Source: Ptiloglossa arizonensis | Taxonomy: Eukaryota > Arthropoda > Insecta > Hymenoptera > Colletidae | DNA: 64,000 nt | NCBI RefSeq assembly: GCF_051014685.1 | Contig: NW_027479257.1 | Location: forward strand, 1-64,000 | Direction: 5' to 3' | Part shown: piece by piece, positions 49,668 through 60,578 of the stretch | How positions within the stretch are numbered: the stretch's first letter is position 1 | Layout: each line of letters starts with the position of its first letter | Notes under the pieces: generated by a model | Seen by the model: the letters and a program-made list of their open reading frames with translations, nothing else | Told to the model about the DNA's origin: nothing | Databases searched by the model: none | Translations under genes and position numbers: made by a program

Positions 49668-52600
49668 TTATACGTTATACGTTATACGTTATACGTTATA
49701 CGTTATACGTTACACGTTATACGTTATACGTTATACGTTATACGTTATACGTTATACGTTATACGTTACTCGTTATACGTAAAATGTAATACGTTTTACG
49801 TTATAAGTTATACGTTATACGTTAAACGTTATACGTTATACGTTATACGTTATACGTTATACGCTATACGTTATACGTTGTACGTTATGCGTTATACGTT
49901 ATGCGTTATACGTTATACGTTATACGTTATACGTTGTACGTTATACATTATACGTTATACGTTATACGTTATACGTTATACGTTATGCGTTATACGTTAT
50001 ACGTTATACGTTATACGTTATACGTTATACGTTATACGTTATACGTTTGACGTTATACGTTATACGGTATACGTTATACGTTATGCGTTATACGTTATAC
50101 GTTATTCGTTACGCGTTATACGTTATACGTTATACGTTATGCGTTATACGTTATGCGTTATACGTTATACGTTATACGTTGTTCGTTATACGTTGTACGT
50201 TATACGTTGTACGTTATACGTTATACGTTATACGTTATACGTTATACGTTATACGTTATACGATATACGTTATACGTTATACGTTATACGTTATACGTTA
50301 TACGGTATACGTTATACGTTATACGTTATACGTTATACGTTTTACGTTATACGTTATACGTTGTACGTTATACGTTGTACGTTATACGTTGTACGTTATA
50401 CGTTGTACGTTATACGTTGTACGTTATACGTTGTACGTTATACGTTATACGTTATACGTTATACGTAATACGTTATACGTTATACGTTATACGTTATACG
50501 TTATACGTTATACGTTATACGTTATACGTTATTCGTTATTCGTTACGCGTTATACGTTATACGTTATACGTTATGCGTTATACGTTATGCGTTATACGTT
50601 ATACGTTATACGTTGTTCGTTATACGTTGTACGTTATACGTTGTACGTTATACGTTATACGTTATACGTTATACGTTATACGTTATACGTTATACGATAT
50701 ACGTTATACGTTATACGTTATACGTTATACGTTATACGGTATACGTTATACGTTATACGTTATACGTTATACGTTTGACGTTATACGTTATACGGTATAC
50801 GTTATGCGTTATACGATATACGTTATGCGTTATAGGATATACGTTATGCGTTATAGGATATGCGTTATACGTGATACGTTGTACGTTATACGTTATACGT
50901 TGTACGTTATACGTTATACGTTATACGTTATACGCTATACGTTATACGTAATACGTTATACGTTATACGTTATACGTTACACGTTATACGTTATACGTTA
51001 TACGTTATACGTTGTACGTTATACGTTGTACGTTATACGTTATACGTTATACGTTATACGTTATACGTTATACGTTATACGTTATACGTTATACGTTATA
51101 CGTTATACGTTTTACGTTATACGTTATACGTTCTACGTTATACATTATACGTTATACGTTATACGTTATACGTTATACGTTATACGTTATTCGTTGTACG
51201 TTATACGTTATACGTTATACGTTATACGTTATATGTTATACGTTACTCGTTATACGTAATATGTAATACGTTTTACGTTATAAGTTATACGTTATACGTT
51301 ATACGTTATACGTTATACGTTATACGTTATACGTTATACGTTATACGTTATACGTTATACGTTATACGTTATACGGTATACGTTATGCGTTATACATTAT
51401 ACGTTATACGTTATACGTTATACGTTATACGTTATACGTTATACGTTTGACGTTATACGTTATACGGTATACGTTATACGTTATGCGTTATACGTTATAC
51501 GTTATACGTTATACGTTATACGTTTGACGTTATACGTTATACGGTATACGTTATGCGTTATACGCTATACGTTATGCGTTATAGGATATACGTTATGCGT
51601 TATAGGATATACGTTATACGTGATACGTTGTACGTTATACGTTATACGTTATACGTTATACGTTATACGTTATACGTTATACGTTATACGTTATACGTTA
51701 TACGTTATACGTTATACGTTATACGTTATACGTTATACGTTATACGTTATACGTTATACGTTATACGTTATACGTTATACGTTATACGTTATACGTTATA
51801 CGTTTTACGTTATACGTTATACGTTATACGTTATACGTTATACGTTATACGTTATACGTTGTACGTTATACGTTATTCGTTATACGTTATGCGTTATACG
51901 TTATACGTTATACGTTATACGTTATACGTTATACGTTATACGTTATACGTTATACGTTATACGTTATACGTTATACGTTATACGTTATACGTTATACGTT
52001 ATACGTTATACGTTATACGTTATACGTTATACGTTATACGTTTTACGTTATACGTTATACGTTATACGTTATACGTTATACGTTATACGTTATACGTTGT
52101 ACGTTATACGTTATTCGTTATACGTTATGCGTTATACGTTATACGTTATACGTTATACGTTATACGTTATACGTTATACGTTATACGTTATACGTTATAC
52201 GTTATACGTTATGCGTTATACGTTATACGTTATACGTTATACGTTATACGTTATACGTTATACGTTATACGTTTGACGTTATACGTTATACGGTATACGT
52301 TATACGTTATGCGTTATACGTTATACGTTATTCGTTACGCGTTATACGTTATACGTTATACGTTATGCGTTATACGTTATGCGTTATACGTTATACGTTA
52401 TACGTTGTTCGTTATACGTTGTACGTTATACGTTGTACGTTATACGTTATACGTTATACGTTATACGTTATACGTTATACGTTATACGATATACGTTATA
52501 CGTTATACGTTATACGTTATACGTTATACGGTATACGTTATACGTTATACGTTATACGTTATACGTTTTACGTTATACGTTATACGTTGTACGTTATACG

Positions 52601-55600
52601 TTGTACGTTATACGTTGTACGTTATACGTTGTACGTTATACGTTGTACGTTATACGTTGTACGTTATACGTTATACGTTATACGTTATACGTAATACGTT
52701 ATACGTTATACGTTATACGTTATACGTTATACGTTATACGTTATACGTTATTCGTTATTCGTTACGCGTTATACGTTATACGTTATACGTTATGCGTTAT
52801 ACGTTATGCGTTATACGTTATACGTTATACGTTGTTCGTTATACGTTGTACGTTATACGTTGTACGTTATACGTTATACGTTATACGTTATACGTTATAC
52901 GTTATACGTTATACGATATACGTTATACGTTATACGTTATACGTTATACGTTATACGGTATACGTTATACGTTATACGTTATACGTTATACGTTTGACGT
53001 TATACGTTATACGGTATACGTTATGCGTTATACGATATACGTTATGCGTTATAGGATATACGTTATGCGTTATAGGATATGCGTTATACGTGATACGTTG
53101 TACGTTATACGTTATACGTTGTACGTTATACGTTATACGTTATACGTTATACGCTATACGTTATACGTTTTACGTTATACGTTATACGTTATACGTTATA
53201 CGTTATACGTTATACGTTATACGTTGTACGTTATACGTTATACGTTATACGTTCTACGTTATACATTATACGTTATACGTTATACGTTATACGTTATACG
53301 TTATACGTTATTCGTTGTACGTTATACGTTATACGTTATACGTTATACGTTATATGTTATACGTTACTCGTTATACGTAATATGTAATACGTTTTACGTT
53401 ATAAGTTATACGTTATACGTTATACGTTATACGTTATACGTTATACGTTATACGTTATACGTTATACGTTATACGTTATACGTTATACGTTATACGGTAT
53501 ACGTTATGCGTTATACATTATACGTTATACGTTATACGTTATACGTTATACGTTATACGTTATACGTTATACGTTTGACGTTATACGTTATACGGTATAC
53601 GTTATACGTTATGCGTTATACGTTATACGTTATACGTTATACGTTATACGTTTGACGTTATACGTTATACGGTATACGTTATGCGTTATACGCTATACGT
53701 TATGCGTTATAGGATATACGTTATGCGTTATAGGATATACGTTATACGTGATACGTTGTACGTTATACGTTATACGTTATACGTTATACGTTATACGTTA
53801 TACGTTATACGTTATACGTTATACGTTATACGTTATACGTTATACGTTATACGTTATACGTTATACGTTATACGTTATACGTTATACGTTATACGTTATA
53901 CGTTATACGTTATACGTTTTACGTTATACGTTATACGTTATACGTTATACGTTATACGTTATACGTTATACGTTGTACGTTATACGTTATTCGTTATACG
54001 TTATGCGTTATACGTTATACGTTATACGTTATACGTTATACGTTATACGTTATACGTTATACGTTATACGTTATACGTTATACGTTATACGTTATACGTT
54101 ATACGTTATACGTTACACGTTATACGTTATTCGTTACGCGTTATACGTTATACGTTATACGTTATGCGTTATACGTTATGCGTTATACGTTATACGTTAT
54201 ACGTTATACGTTGTTCGTTATACGTTGTACGTTATACGTTGTACGTTATACGTTTTACGTTATACGTTGTACGTTATACGTTATACGTTATACGTTATAC
54301 GTTATACGTTATACGTAATACGTTATACGTTATACGTTATACGTTACACGTTATACGTTATACGTTATACGTTATACGTTGTACGTTATACGTTGTACGT
54401 TATACGTTATACGTTATACGTTATACGTTATACGTTATACGTTATACGTTATACGTTATACGTTATACGTTATACGTTATACGTTATACGTTATACGTTA
54501 TACGTTATACGTTATACGTTATACGTTATACGTTATACGTTATACGTTATACGTTATACGTTATACGTTATACGGTATACGTTATACGTTATGCGTTATA
54601 CGTTATACGTTATACGTTATACGTTATACGTTTGACGTTATACGTTATACGGTATACGTTATGCGTTATACGATATACGTTATGCGTTATAGGATATACG
54701 TCATGCGTTATAGGATATACGTTATACGTGATACGTTGTACGTTATACGTTATACGTTGTACGTTATACGTTATACGTTATACGTTATACGCTATACGTT
54801 ATACGTAATACGTTATACGTTATACGTTATACGTTTGACGTTATACGTTATACGGTATACGTTATACGTTATGCGTTATACGTTATACGTTATACGTTAT
54901 ACGTTATACGTTTGACGTTTGACGTTATACGTTATACGGTATACGTTATGCGTTATACGCTATACGTTATGCGTTATAGGATATACGTTATGCGTTATAG
55001 GATATACGTTATACGTGATACGTTGTACGTTATACGTTATACGTTATACGTTATACGTTATACGTTATACGTTATACGTTATACGTTATACGTTATACGT
55101 TATACGTTATACGTTATACGTTATACGTTATACGTTATACGTTATACGTTATACGTTTTACGTTATACGTTATACGTTATACGTTATACGTTATACGTTA
55201 TACGTTATACGTTGTACGTTATACGTTATTCGTTATACGTTATGCGTTATACGTTATACGTTATACGTTATACGTTATACGTTATACGTTATACGTTATA
55301 CGTTATACGTTATACGTTATACGTTATACGTTATACGTTATACGTTATACGTTATACGTTATACGTTATACGTTATACGTTATACGTTATTCGTTACGCG
55401 TTATACGTTATACGTTATACGTTATGCGTTATACGTTATGCGTTATACGTTATACGTTATACGTTGTTCGTTATACGTTGTACGTTATACGTTGTACGTT
55501 ATACGTTTTACGTTATACGTTGTACGTTATACGTTATACGTTATACGTTATACGTTATACGTTATACGTAATACGTTATACGTTATACGTTATACGTTAA

Positions 55601-57739
55601 ACGTTATACGTTATACGTTATACGTTATACGTTGTACGTTATACGTTGTACGTTATACGTTATACGTTATACGTTATACGTTATACGTTATACGTTATAC
55701 GTTATACGTTATACGTTATACGTTATACGTTATACGTTATACGTTATACGTTATACGTTATACGTTATACGTTATACGTTATACGTTATACGTTATACGT
55801 TATACGGTATACGTTATACGTTATGCGTTATACGTTATACGTTATACGTTATACGTTATACGTTTGACGTTATACGTTATACGGTATACGTTATGCGTTA
55901 TACGATATACGTTATGCGTTATAGGATATACGTCATGCGTTATAGGATATACGTTATACGTGATACGTTGTACGTTATACGTTATACGTTGTACGTTATA
56001 CGTTATACGTTATACGTTATACGCTATACGTTATACGTAATACGTTATACGTTATACGTTATACGTTACACGTTATACGTTATACGTTATACGTTATACG
56101 TTGTACGTTATACGTTATACGTTATACGTTATACGTTATACGTTATACGTTATACGGTATACGTTATGCGTTATACATTATACGTTATACGTTATACGTT
56201 ATACGTTATACGTTATACGTTATACGTTTGACGTTATACGTTATACGGTATACGTTATACGTTATGCGTTATACGTTATACGTTATACGTTATACGTTAT
56301 ACGTTATACGTTTGACGTTATACGTTATACGGTATACGTTATGCGTTATACGCTATACGTTATACGTTATACGTTATACGTTATACGTTATTCGTTGTAC
56401 GTTATACGTTATACGTTATACGTTATATGTTATACGTTACTCGTTATACGTAATATGTAATACGTTTTACGTTATAAGTTATACGGTATACGTTATACGT
56501 TATGCGTTATACGTTATACGTTATACGTTATACGTTATACGTTTGACGTTATACGTTATACGGTATACGTTATGCGTTATACGCTATACGTTATGCGTTA
56601 TAGGATATACGTTATACGTGATACGTTGTACGTTATACGTTATACGTTATACGTTATACGGTATACGTTACACGTTATACGTTATACGTTATACGTTTGA
56701 CGTTATACGTTATACGGTATACGTTATACGTTATGCGTTATACGTTATACGTTACACGTTATACGTTATACGTTATACGTTATACGTTATACGTTGTACG
56801 TTATACGTTGTACGTTATACGTTATACGTTATACGTTATACGTTATACGTTATACGTTATACGTTATACGTTATACGTTATACGTTATACGTTATACGTT
56901 ATACGGTATACGTTATGCGTTATACATTATACGTTATACGTTATACGTGATACGTTGTACGTTATACGTTATACGTTATACGTTATACCTTATACGTTAT
57001 ACGTTATACGTTATACGTTATACGTTATACGTTATACGTTATACGTTATATGTTAGACGTTATAGGTTATACATAATACGTAATACGTTATACGTTATAC
57101 GTTATACGTTACACGTTATACGTTATACGTTATACGTTATACGTTGTACGTTATACGTTATACATTATACGTTATACGTTATACGTTATACGTTATACGT
57201 TATACGTTATACGTTATACGTTATACGTTATACGTTATACGTTATAGGTTATACGTTATACGTTATACGTTATACGTTATACGTTATACGTTATACGTTA
57301 TACGTTTGACGTTATACGTTATACGGTATACGTTATACGTTATGCGTTATACGTTATACGTTATACGTTATACGTTATACGTTTGACGTTATACGTTATA
57401 CGGTATACGTTATGCGTTATACGCTATACGTTATGCGTTATAGGATATACGTTATACGTGATACGTTGTACGTTATACGTTATACGTTATACGTTATACG
57501 TTATACGGTATACGTTACACGTTATACGTTATACGTTATACGTTTGACGTTATACGTTATACGGTATACGTTATACGTTATGCGTTATACGTTATACGTT
57601 ATACGTTATACGTTATACGTTTGACGTTATACGTTATACGGTATACGTTATGCGTTATACGATATACGTTATGCGTTATAGGACATACGTCATGCGTTAT
57701 AGGATATACGTTATACGTGATACGTTGTACGTTATACGT

Positions 57740-57752
57740 TATACGTTGTACG
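57740..57752 (+). repeat. Target-site duplication, left copy
   Basis: TATACGTTGTACG lies directly against the poly(T) end of the retrotransposon, and the same 13 bp is found at 59368-59380 on the other side. The following TT may belong to either the target or the tail, so the duplication is 13-15 bp. R1-type insertion is known to make a duplication of about this size. Because the surroundings are repetitive, chance identity is possible, but the duplication includes the less common TTGTACG unit. Confidence 0.8.
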
Positions 57753-57769
57753 TTTTTTTTTTTTTTTTT
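57753..57769 (-). other. Poly(A) tail of the retrotransposon (poly(T) on +)
   Basis: Seventeen T on the + strand mark the 3' end of the element, preceded on the minus strand by TTAAT so that AATAAA is formed at the tail junction. The first one or two T could instead be target DNA, because the interrupted satellite unit also begins with TT. Those target T residues could have annealed to the tail at priming. Confidence 0.92.
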
Positions 57770-57917
57770 ATTAACGTGGGGGAAATCTTCGAAAGACCCC
57801 CCCGCCGCCTGGGGAGAGGCGGGGGGAGTGTGGGATTCCCCGCGCCCGGAAGGAAACCCATCGGGCGCGGGACCTACCCACTAAAACCCACCACGGTGGC
57901 CATCCTCGCACTATGCA

Positions 57918-57964
57918 GGGGGAGCACCTGGGACCGAAGACATCATAACATCAGGTGCTCCCCC
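57918..57964. other. Perfect 13-bp inverted repeat in the 3' UTR
   Basis: GGGGGAGCACCTG at 57918-57930 pairs perfectly with 57952-57964 across a 21-base loop. After a one-base bulge at 57965, four more pairs (TGCA with TGCA) extend the stem outward. Confidence 0.9.
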
Positions 57965-57997
57965 GTGCAGGGCTCTCGCGCCCGTGTCCTCCCGTTC

Positions 57998-58034
57998 CAG
58001 GGAAGGGAGGGGGTACTTCACCCTCCCTTCCCTG
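57998..58034. other. Perfect 14-bp inverted repeat in the 3' UTR
   Basis: CAGGGAAGGGAGGG at 57998-58011 pairs perfectly with 58021-58034 across a 9-base loop. One arm is pure purine except for its first base, so it could also form unusual DNA structure. It is the longest perfect stem of the hairpin chain. Confidence 0.92.
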
Positions 58035-58059
58035 TTTTCTCCTCGGCGCTCTGGCGCCC

Positions 58060-58092
58060 GACGTCGGAGCAGGGCCACACTGCTCCGACGTC
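58060..58092. other. Perfect 13-bp inverted repeat in the 3' UTR
   Basis: GACGTCGGAGCAG at 58060-58072 pairs perfectly with 58080-58092 across a 7-base loop. No compensating mismatches are present. Confidence 0.92.
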
Positions 58093-58158
58093 CCACTCCC
58101 GGGGGCCGCCCGAGGGCGGCCGCGAGTCCCACACTCGCGACCGCCCACGGCCCCCATA

Positions 58159-58260
58159 GCCGCGCCGGAGGCACGGCCCTGGGACCGTGCCGTCGGCGCG
58201 GCCGCACCCCGGCTCGTACGCTCCCGAGGGCGGCTCTGGCCTCTCCGCCCTCGAGAGCGT
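58159..58260. other. Two nested hairpins next to the ORF stop
   Basis: The first has a 9-bp outer stem (58159-58167 with 58194-58202) and a 7-bp inner stem (58170-58176 with 58185-58191), separated by short internal loops. The second has a 6-bp outer stem (58218-58223 with 58255-58260), a single mismatch, and a 9-bp inner stem (58225-58233 with 58245-58253). They lie just 3' of the ORF stop in the element's own orientation. Confidence 0.85.
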
Positions 58261-58341
58261 CGCCGTCCCTTATTCCTCCCACCCCTCAGACGACGGGCGG
58301 TGGCACGAGCCTCAAGGGCTACGCACCCCCGCCCGCCGCTC

Positions 58342-59361
58342 TCAGGGTGGCCTCCCCAGCCCTTCCGGAGGCCCACCCGCCCCCGGCCTCGGACGAGGCC
58401 TCGCTCGCGGTCTCCCGCTCTCGCGAATGCGGCTCGCGGCCTCCTTCCGCGAGATTACCTCCTCGCAGAAGGAGGCCACGGCCCGCCACTTCGTCTCGCT
58501 GCCGAGCATGGCCTGTACCACGCCCGGCAGCGATAGGTCCGCCCCAATCACGGCCGTGAGGACACGGCGCTCCACCCCCCAGGCCGGACACACCTCGAGG
58601 GTGTGTTGCGCCGTGTCCTCGTCCGCTGGACAGTGCCAGCAGCGCGCCGCCTCTTCCACACCGATCCGGCACAGGTACTGACCGAAGCATCCGTGCCCGG
58701 ACAGCACCTGCACCAACCGGTAGGTGAGTGAGCCGAAGCGCCTACCCAGCCACTCAAACAGGACCGGCCGGATAGCCCGGACAGTCCTCTGGCCGAACAA
58801 CGGCTCGGCCAGCCGCTGCTGCCAAAGCTGCAGCATGGACTCCCGGGCCTGGCGCCTCAGGGCCTCCACCTCGCAGCCCGCCAGGACCACCCCATCCTCG
58901 CGGGCGCGCATGCGGCCCTCGTAGAAAGCCGCATGCGCGCCCGCGATCAAGTCCGCCGGGGGTAGCCCTGACAGGACGCTCGCCGCCTCATACGAAACGG
59001 TCCGGTACCCCCGGGCGATCCGCAGTGCAAGCCGCCTTTGAACCCGGCGCAGCAATACCTTGCTGCGCCGGGAGGCGGCCAGGTCGCCCGCCCACACGGG
59101 GGCCCCGTATAGGGCCACCGAGTGGACCATTCCCGCGTAGAGGCGGCGAACCCGGTCACTCGGGCCCCGCAGGTTGGGGAGGATACGGCCCAAAGCGCCA
59201 ACTATCCTCTCCAACCGCGGGGCCAGGGCCCGGAAATGGCCCTCGAAGCGCCAGTGGCTGTCGAGGTGAAGTCCCAGATATTTCATCTGAGACCTCACCT
59301 CGACGTCTGTCTCACCCACCCGGATCAGGGGGGGAGGCGGCTCTCCCCGGGGTCTATACAT
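58342..59361 (-). pseudogene. C-terminal fragment of R1-clade ORF2 (post-catalytic reverse transcriptase region and zinc finger)
   Basis: The 339-codon frame runs from the 5' break to TGA at 58342-58344 without frameshift. The frame is open to the break at 59367 (two codons upstream of the ATG), so that ATG is simply the first in-frame one, not a native start; full ORF2 proteins of this clade are around 1000 residues. Residues 28-34 (YLGLHLD) match the segment just after the reverse transcriptase palm. YGAPVW at 85-90, a basic QRR-ALRIARGYRTVS stretch at 108-123 and SGLPPADL at 131-138 are typical of the R1 clade. A zinc finger of the CX2CX8HX4C type uses C241, C244, H253 and C258. The Arg/Pro-rich tail follows a W-x-AV-x-SFCE-x-V segment at 292-302. 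The endonuclease and the catalytic aspartates are absent, so no activity is expected. The clean frame suggests a young copy. Confidence 0.88.
59043..59072. other. Perfect 13-bp inverted repeat inside the ORF2 fragment
   Basis: CCCGGCGCAGCAA at 59043-59055 pairs perfectly with 59060-59072 around the 4-base loop TACC. It lies in coding sequence, over the basic stretch around residues 97-107, so the pairing coexists with an intact frame. A second coding-region pair is 59260-59269 with 59295-59304 (10 bp), and a third is 58789-58796 with 58805-58812 (8 bp). Confidence 0.88.
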
Positions 59362-59367
59362 CCCGAG

Positions 59368-59380
59368 TATACGTTGTACG
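59368..59380 (+). repeat. Target-site duplication, right copy
   Basis: TATACGTTGTACG directly follows the 5' end of the element (minus-strand CTCGGG) and repeats 57740-57752. Removing the element and one copy restores an unbroken heptamer series, identical in order to the uninterrupted paralogue around 55983-55995. Confidence 0.8.
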
Positions 59381-60570
59381 TTATACGTTATACGTTATAC
59401 GTTATACGCTATACGTTATACGTAATACGTTATACGTTATACGTTATACGTTACACGTTATACGTTATACGTTATACGTTATACGTTATACGTTGTACGT
59501 TATACGTTGTACGTTATACGTTATACGTTATACGTTATACGTTATACGTTATACGTTATACGTTATACGTTATACGTTATACGTTATACGGTATACGTTA
59601 TGCGTTATACATTATACGTTATACGTTATACGTTATACGTTATACGTTATACGTTATACGTTATACGTTTGACGTTATACGTTATACGGTATACGTTATA
59701 CGTTATGCGTTATACGTTATACGTTATACGTTATACGTTATACGTTTGACGTTATACGTTATACGGTATACGTTATGCGTTATACGCTATACGTTATACG
59801 TTATACGTTATACGTTATACTTTATACGTTATTCGTTGTACGTTATACGTTATACGTTATACGTTATATGTTATACGTTACTCGTTATACGTAATATGTA
59901 ATACGTTTTACGTTATAAGTTATACGTTATACGTTATACGTTTTACGTTATACGTTGTACGTTATACGTTATACGTTATACGTTATACGTTATACGGTAT
60001 ACGTTATGCGTTATACATTATACGTTATACGTTATACGTTATACGTTATACGTTATACGTTATACGTTTGACGTTATACGTTATACGGTATACGTTATAC
60101 GTTATGCGTTATAGGTTATACGTTATACGTTATACGTTATACGTTATACGTTATACGTTATACGTTATACGTTATACGTTATACGTTATACGTTATACGT
60201 TATACGTTATACGTTATACGGTATACGTTATATGTTATACATTATACGTTATACGTTATACGTTATACGTTATACGTTATACGTTATACGTTTGACGTTA
60301 TACGTTATACGGTATACGTTATACGTTATGCGTTATACGTTATACGTTATACGTTATACGTTATACGTTTGACGTTATACGTTATACGGTATACGTTATG
60401 CGTTATACGCTATACGTTATGCGTTATAGGATATACGTTATACGTGATACGTTGTACGTTATACGTTATACGTTATACGTAATACGTAATACGTTATACG
60501 TTATACGTTATACGTTACACGTTATACGTTATACGTTATACGTTATAAGTTATACGTTATACGTTATACG

Positions 60571-60578
60571 TTATTACG
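60571..60578 (+). repeat. Octamer register break (TTATTACG), shared with 32699-32706
   Basis: The same 8-bp unit occurs in the same surroundings at 32699. It is a shared derived indel that ties the two distant segments together. Confidence 0.9.

Larger units (their letters stand above)
1..57752 (+). repeat. 7-bp satellite array (TTATACG)n, left arm
   Basis: The monomer TTATACG is repeated head to tail in one orientation for the whole stretch. Variants are nearly all single-base changes in one heptamer (for example TTGTACG, TTATGCG, TTACACG, TTTTACG, TTATTCG, GTATACG, TTTGACG), so the 7-bp register is almost never lost. Each unit is 2/7 G+C, has one CpG and one ACGT palindrome, and contains an alternating pyrimidine-purine hexamer TATACG. 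The array is not telomere-like: it has one G per unit, no G-run, and variants organised in higher-order repeats. The most likely role is constitutive heterochromatin (centromeric, pericentromeric or subtelomeric). That is inference; the repeat itself is seen directly. No gene is supported anywhere in this arm. Confidence 0.97.
43471..57752 (+). repeat. Satellite block G: multi-kilobase higher-order repeat
   Basis: Two families of long duplications overlap. About 44.36-46.58 kb matches about 50.05-52.28 kb, at offset 5691 on the left and 5572 on the right; TTCTACG at 45559 and 51131 is 5572 apart. About 47.06-49.44 kb matches about 53.68-56.04 kb, the offset falling from 6622 through 6615 and 6608 to 6601, one monomer at a time. 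All are exact multiples of 7. The signature module is TTTGACG, GTATACG, TTATGCG, TTATAGG, ATATACG, TGATACG and TTGTACG in that order. The retrotransposon lies in the last copy of this module. Confidence 0.85.
57770..58341 (-). other. Retrotransposon 3' untranslated region, chain of hairpins
   Basis: This is the 572 bp between the ORF stop and the poly(A). It is very GC-rich and packed with inverted repeats. Stems are at 57805-57810/57817-57822 (6 bp), 57841-57848/57862-57869 (8 bp), 57918-57930/57952-57964 (13 bp), 57998-58011/58021-58034 (14 bp), 58060-58072/58080-58092 (13 bp), 58104-58111/58114-58121 (8 bp, or 7 bp with a 4-base loop), 58121-58127/58133-58139 (7 bp), 58159-58167/58194-58202 with an inner 58170-58176/58185-58191, and 58218-58223/58255-58260 with an inner 58225-58233/58245-58253. 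All these stems are perfectly complementary. In this family the 3' region is bound by the reverse transcriptase at priming, so a structural role is plausible. Confidence 0.85.
57753..59367 (-). mobile_element. 5'-truncated R1-clade non-LTR retrotransposon
   Basis: This 1.6-kb island is very GC-rich inside a 29% GC satellite. On the minus strand it reads as the 3' part of a non-LTR element: an open frame from the 5' break to 58342, then a 3' untranslated region of about 570 bp, then a poly(A) tail seen here as 17 T at 57753-57769. It is flanked by a 13-15 bp target duplication. The protein resembles the C-terminal part of R1-clade ORF2 (R1, TRAS, SART relatives), including a CX2CX8HX4C zinc finger. 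The endonuclease and catalytic reverse transcriptase domains are missing, so the copy is dead on arrival, as usual for incomplete target-primed reverse transcription. The clade is assigned from remembered family motifs; the family name is not recognised. Confidence 0.9.

Noticed and set aside
1..57752. Telomerase-made telomeric repeat
   Set aside because: The unit has one G, no G-run on either strand and no TTAGG-like core, and its variants are arranged in kilobase higher-order repeats, unlike telomerase products. A role near the chromosome end cannot be excluded.
57621..58159. Open frames running from the satellite into the element on the + strand (87 and 169 codons)
   Set aside because: They read the satellite, then poly(T) as phenylalanines, then the antisense of the 3' UTR. 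They are chance frames in GC-rich DNA.
57911..58690. Other open frames over the element, such as 57911-58282, 57951-58376 and 58319-58690 on the minus strand and 57955-58559 and 58187-58681 on the + strand
   Set aside because: They overlap the hairpin-rich 3' UTR or lie in other frames of the ORF2 fragment. Their Arg/Pro/Gly-rich composition is that of random GC-rich sequence, with no recognisable domain.
57753..59367. Complete or active retrotransposon
   Set aside because: The element begins after the reverse transcriptase catalytic core. No endonuclease, ORF1 or 5' UTR is present before the target duplication.
59025..59901. Two + strand frames crossing from the element into the right satellite arm
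   Set aside because: They are antisense to the ORF2 fragment and then read the heptapeptide. No independent evidence supports a fusion gene.
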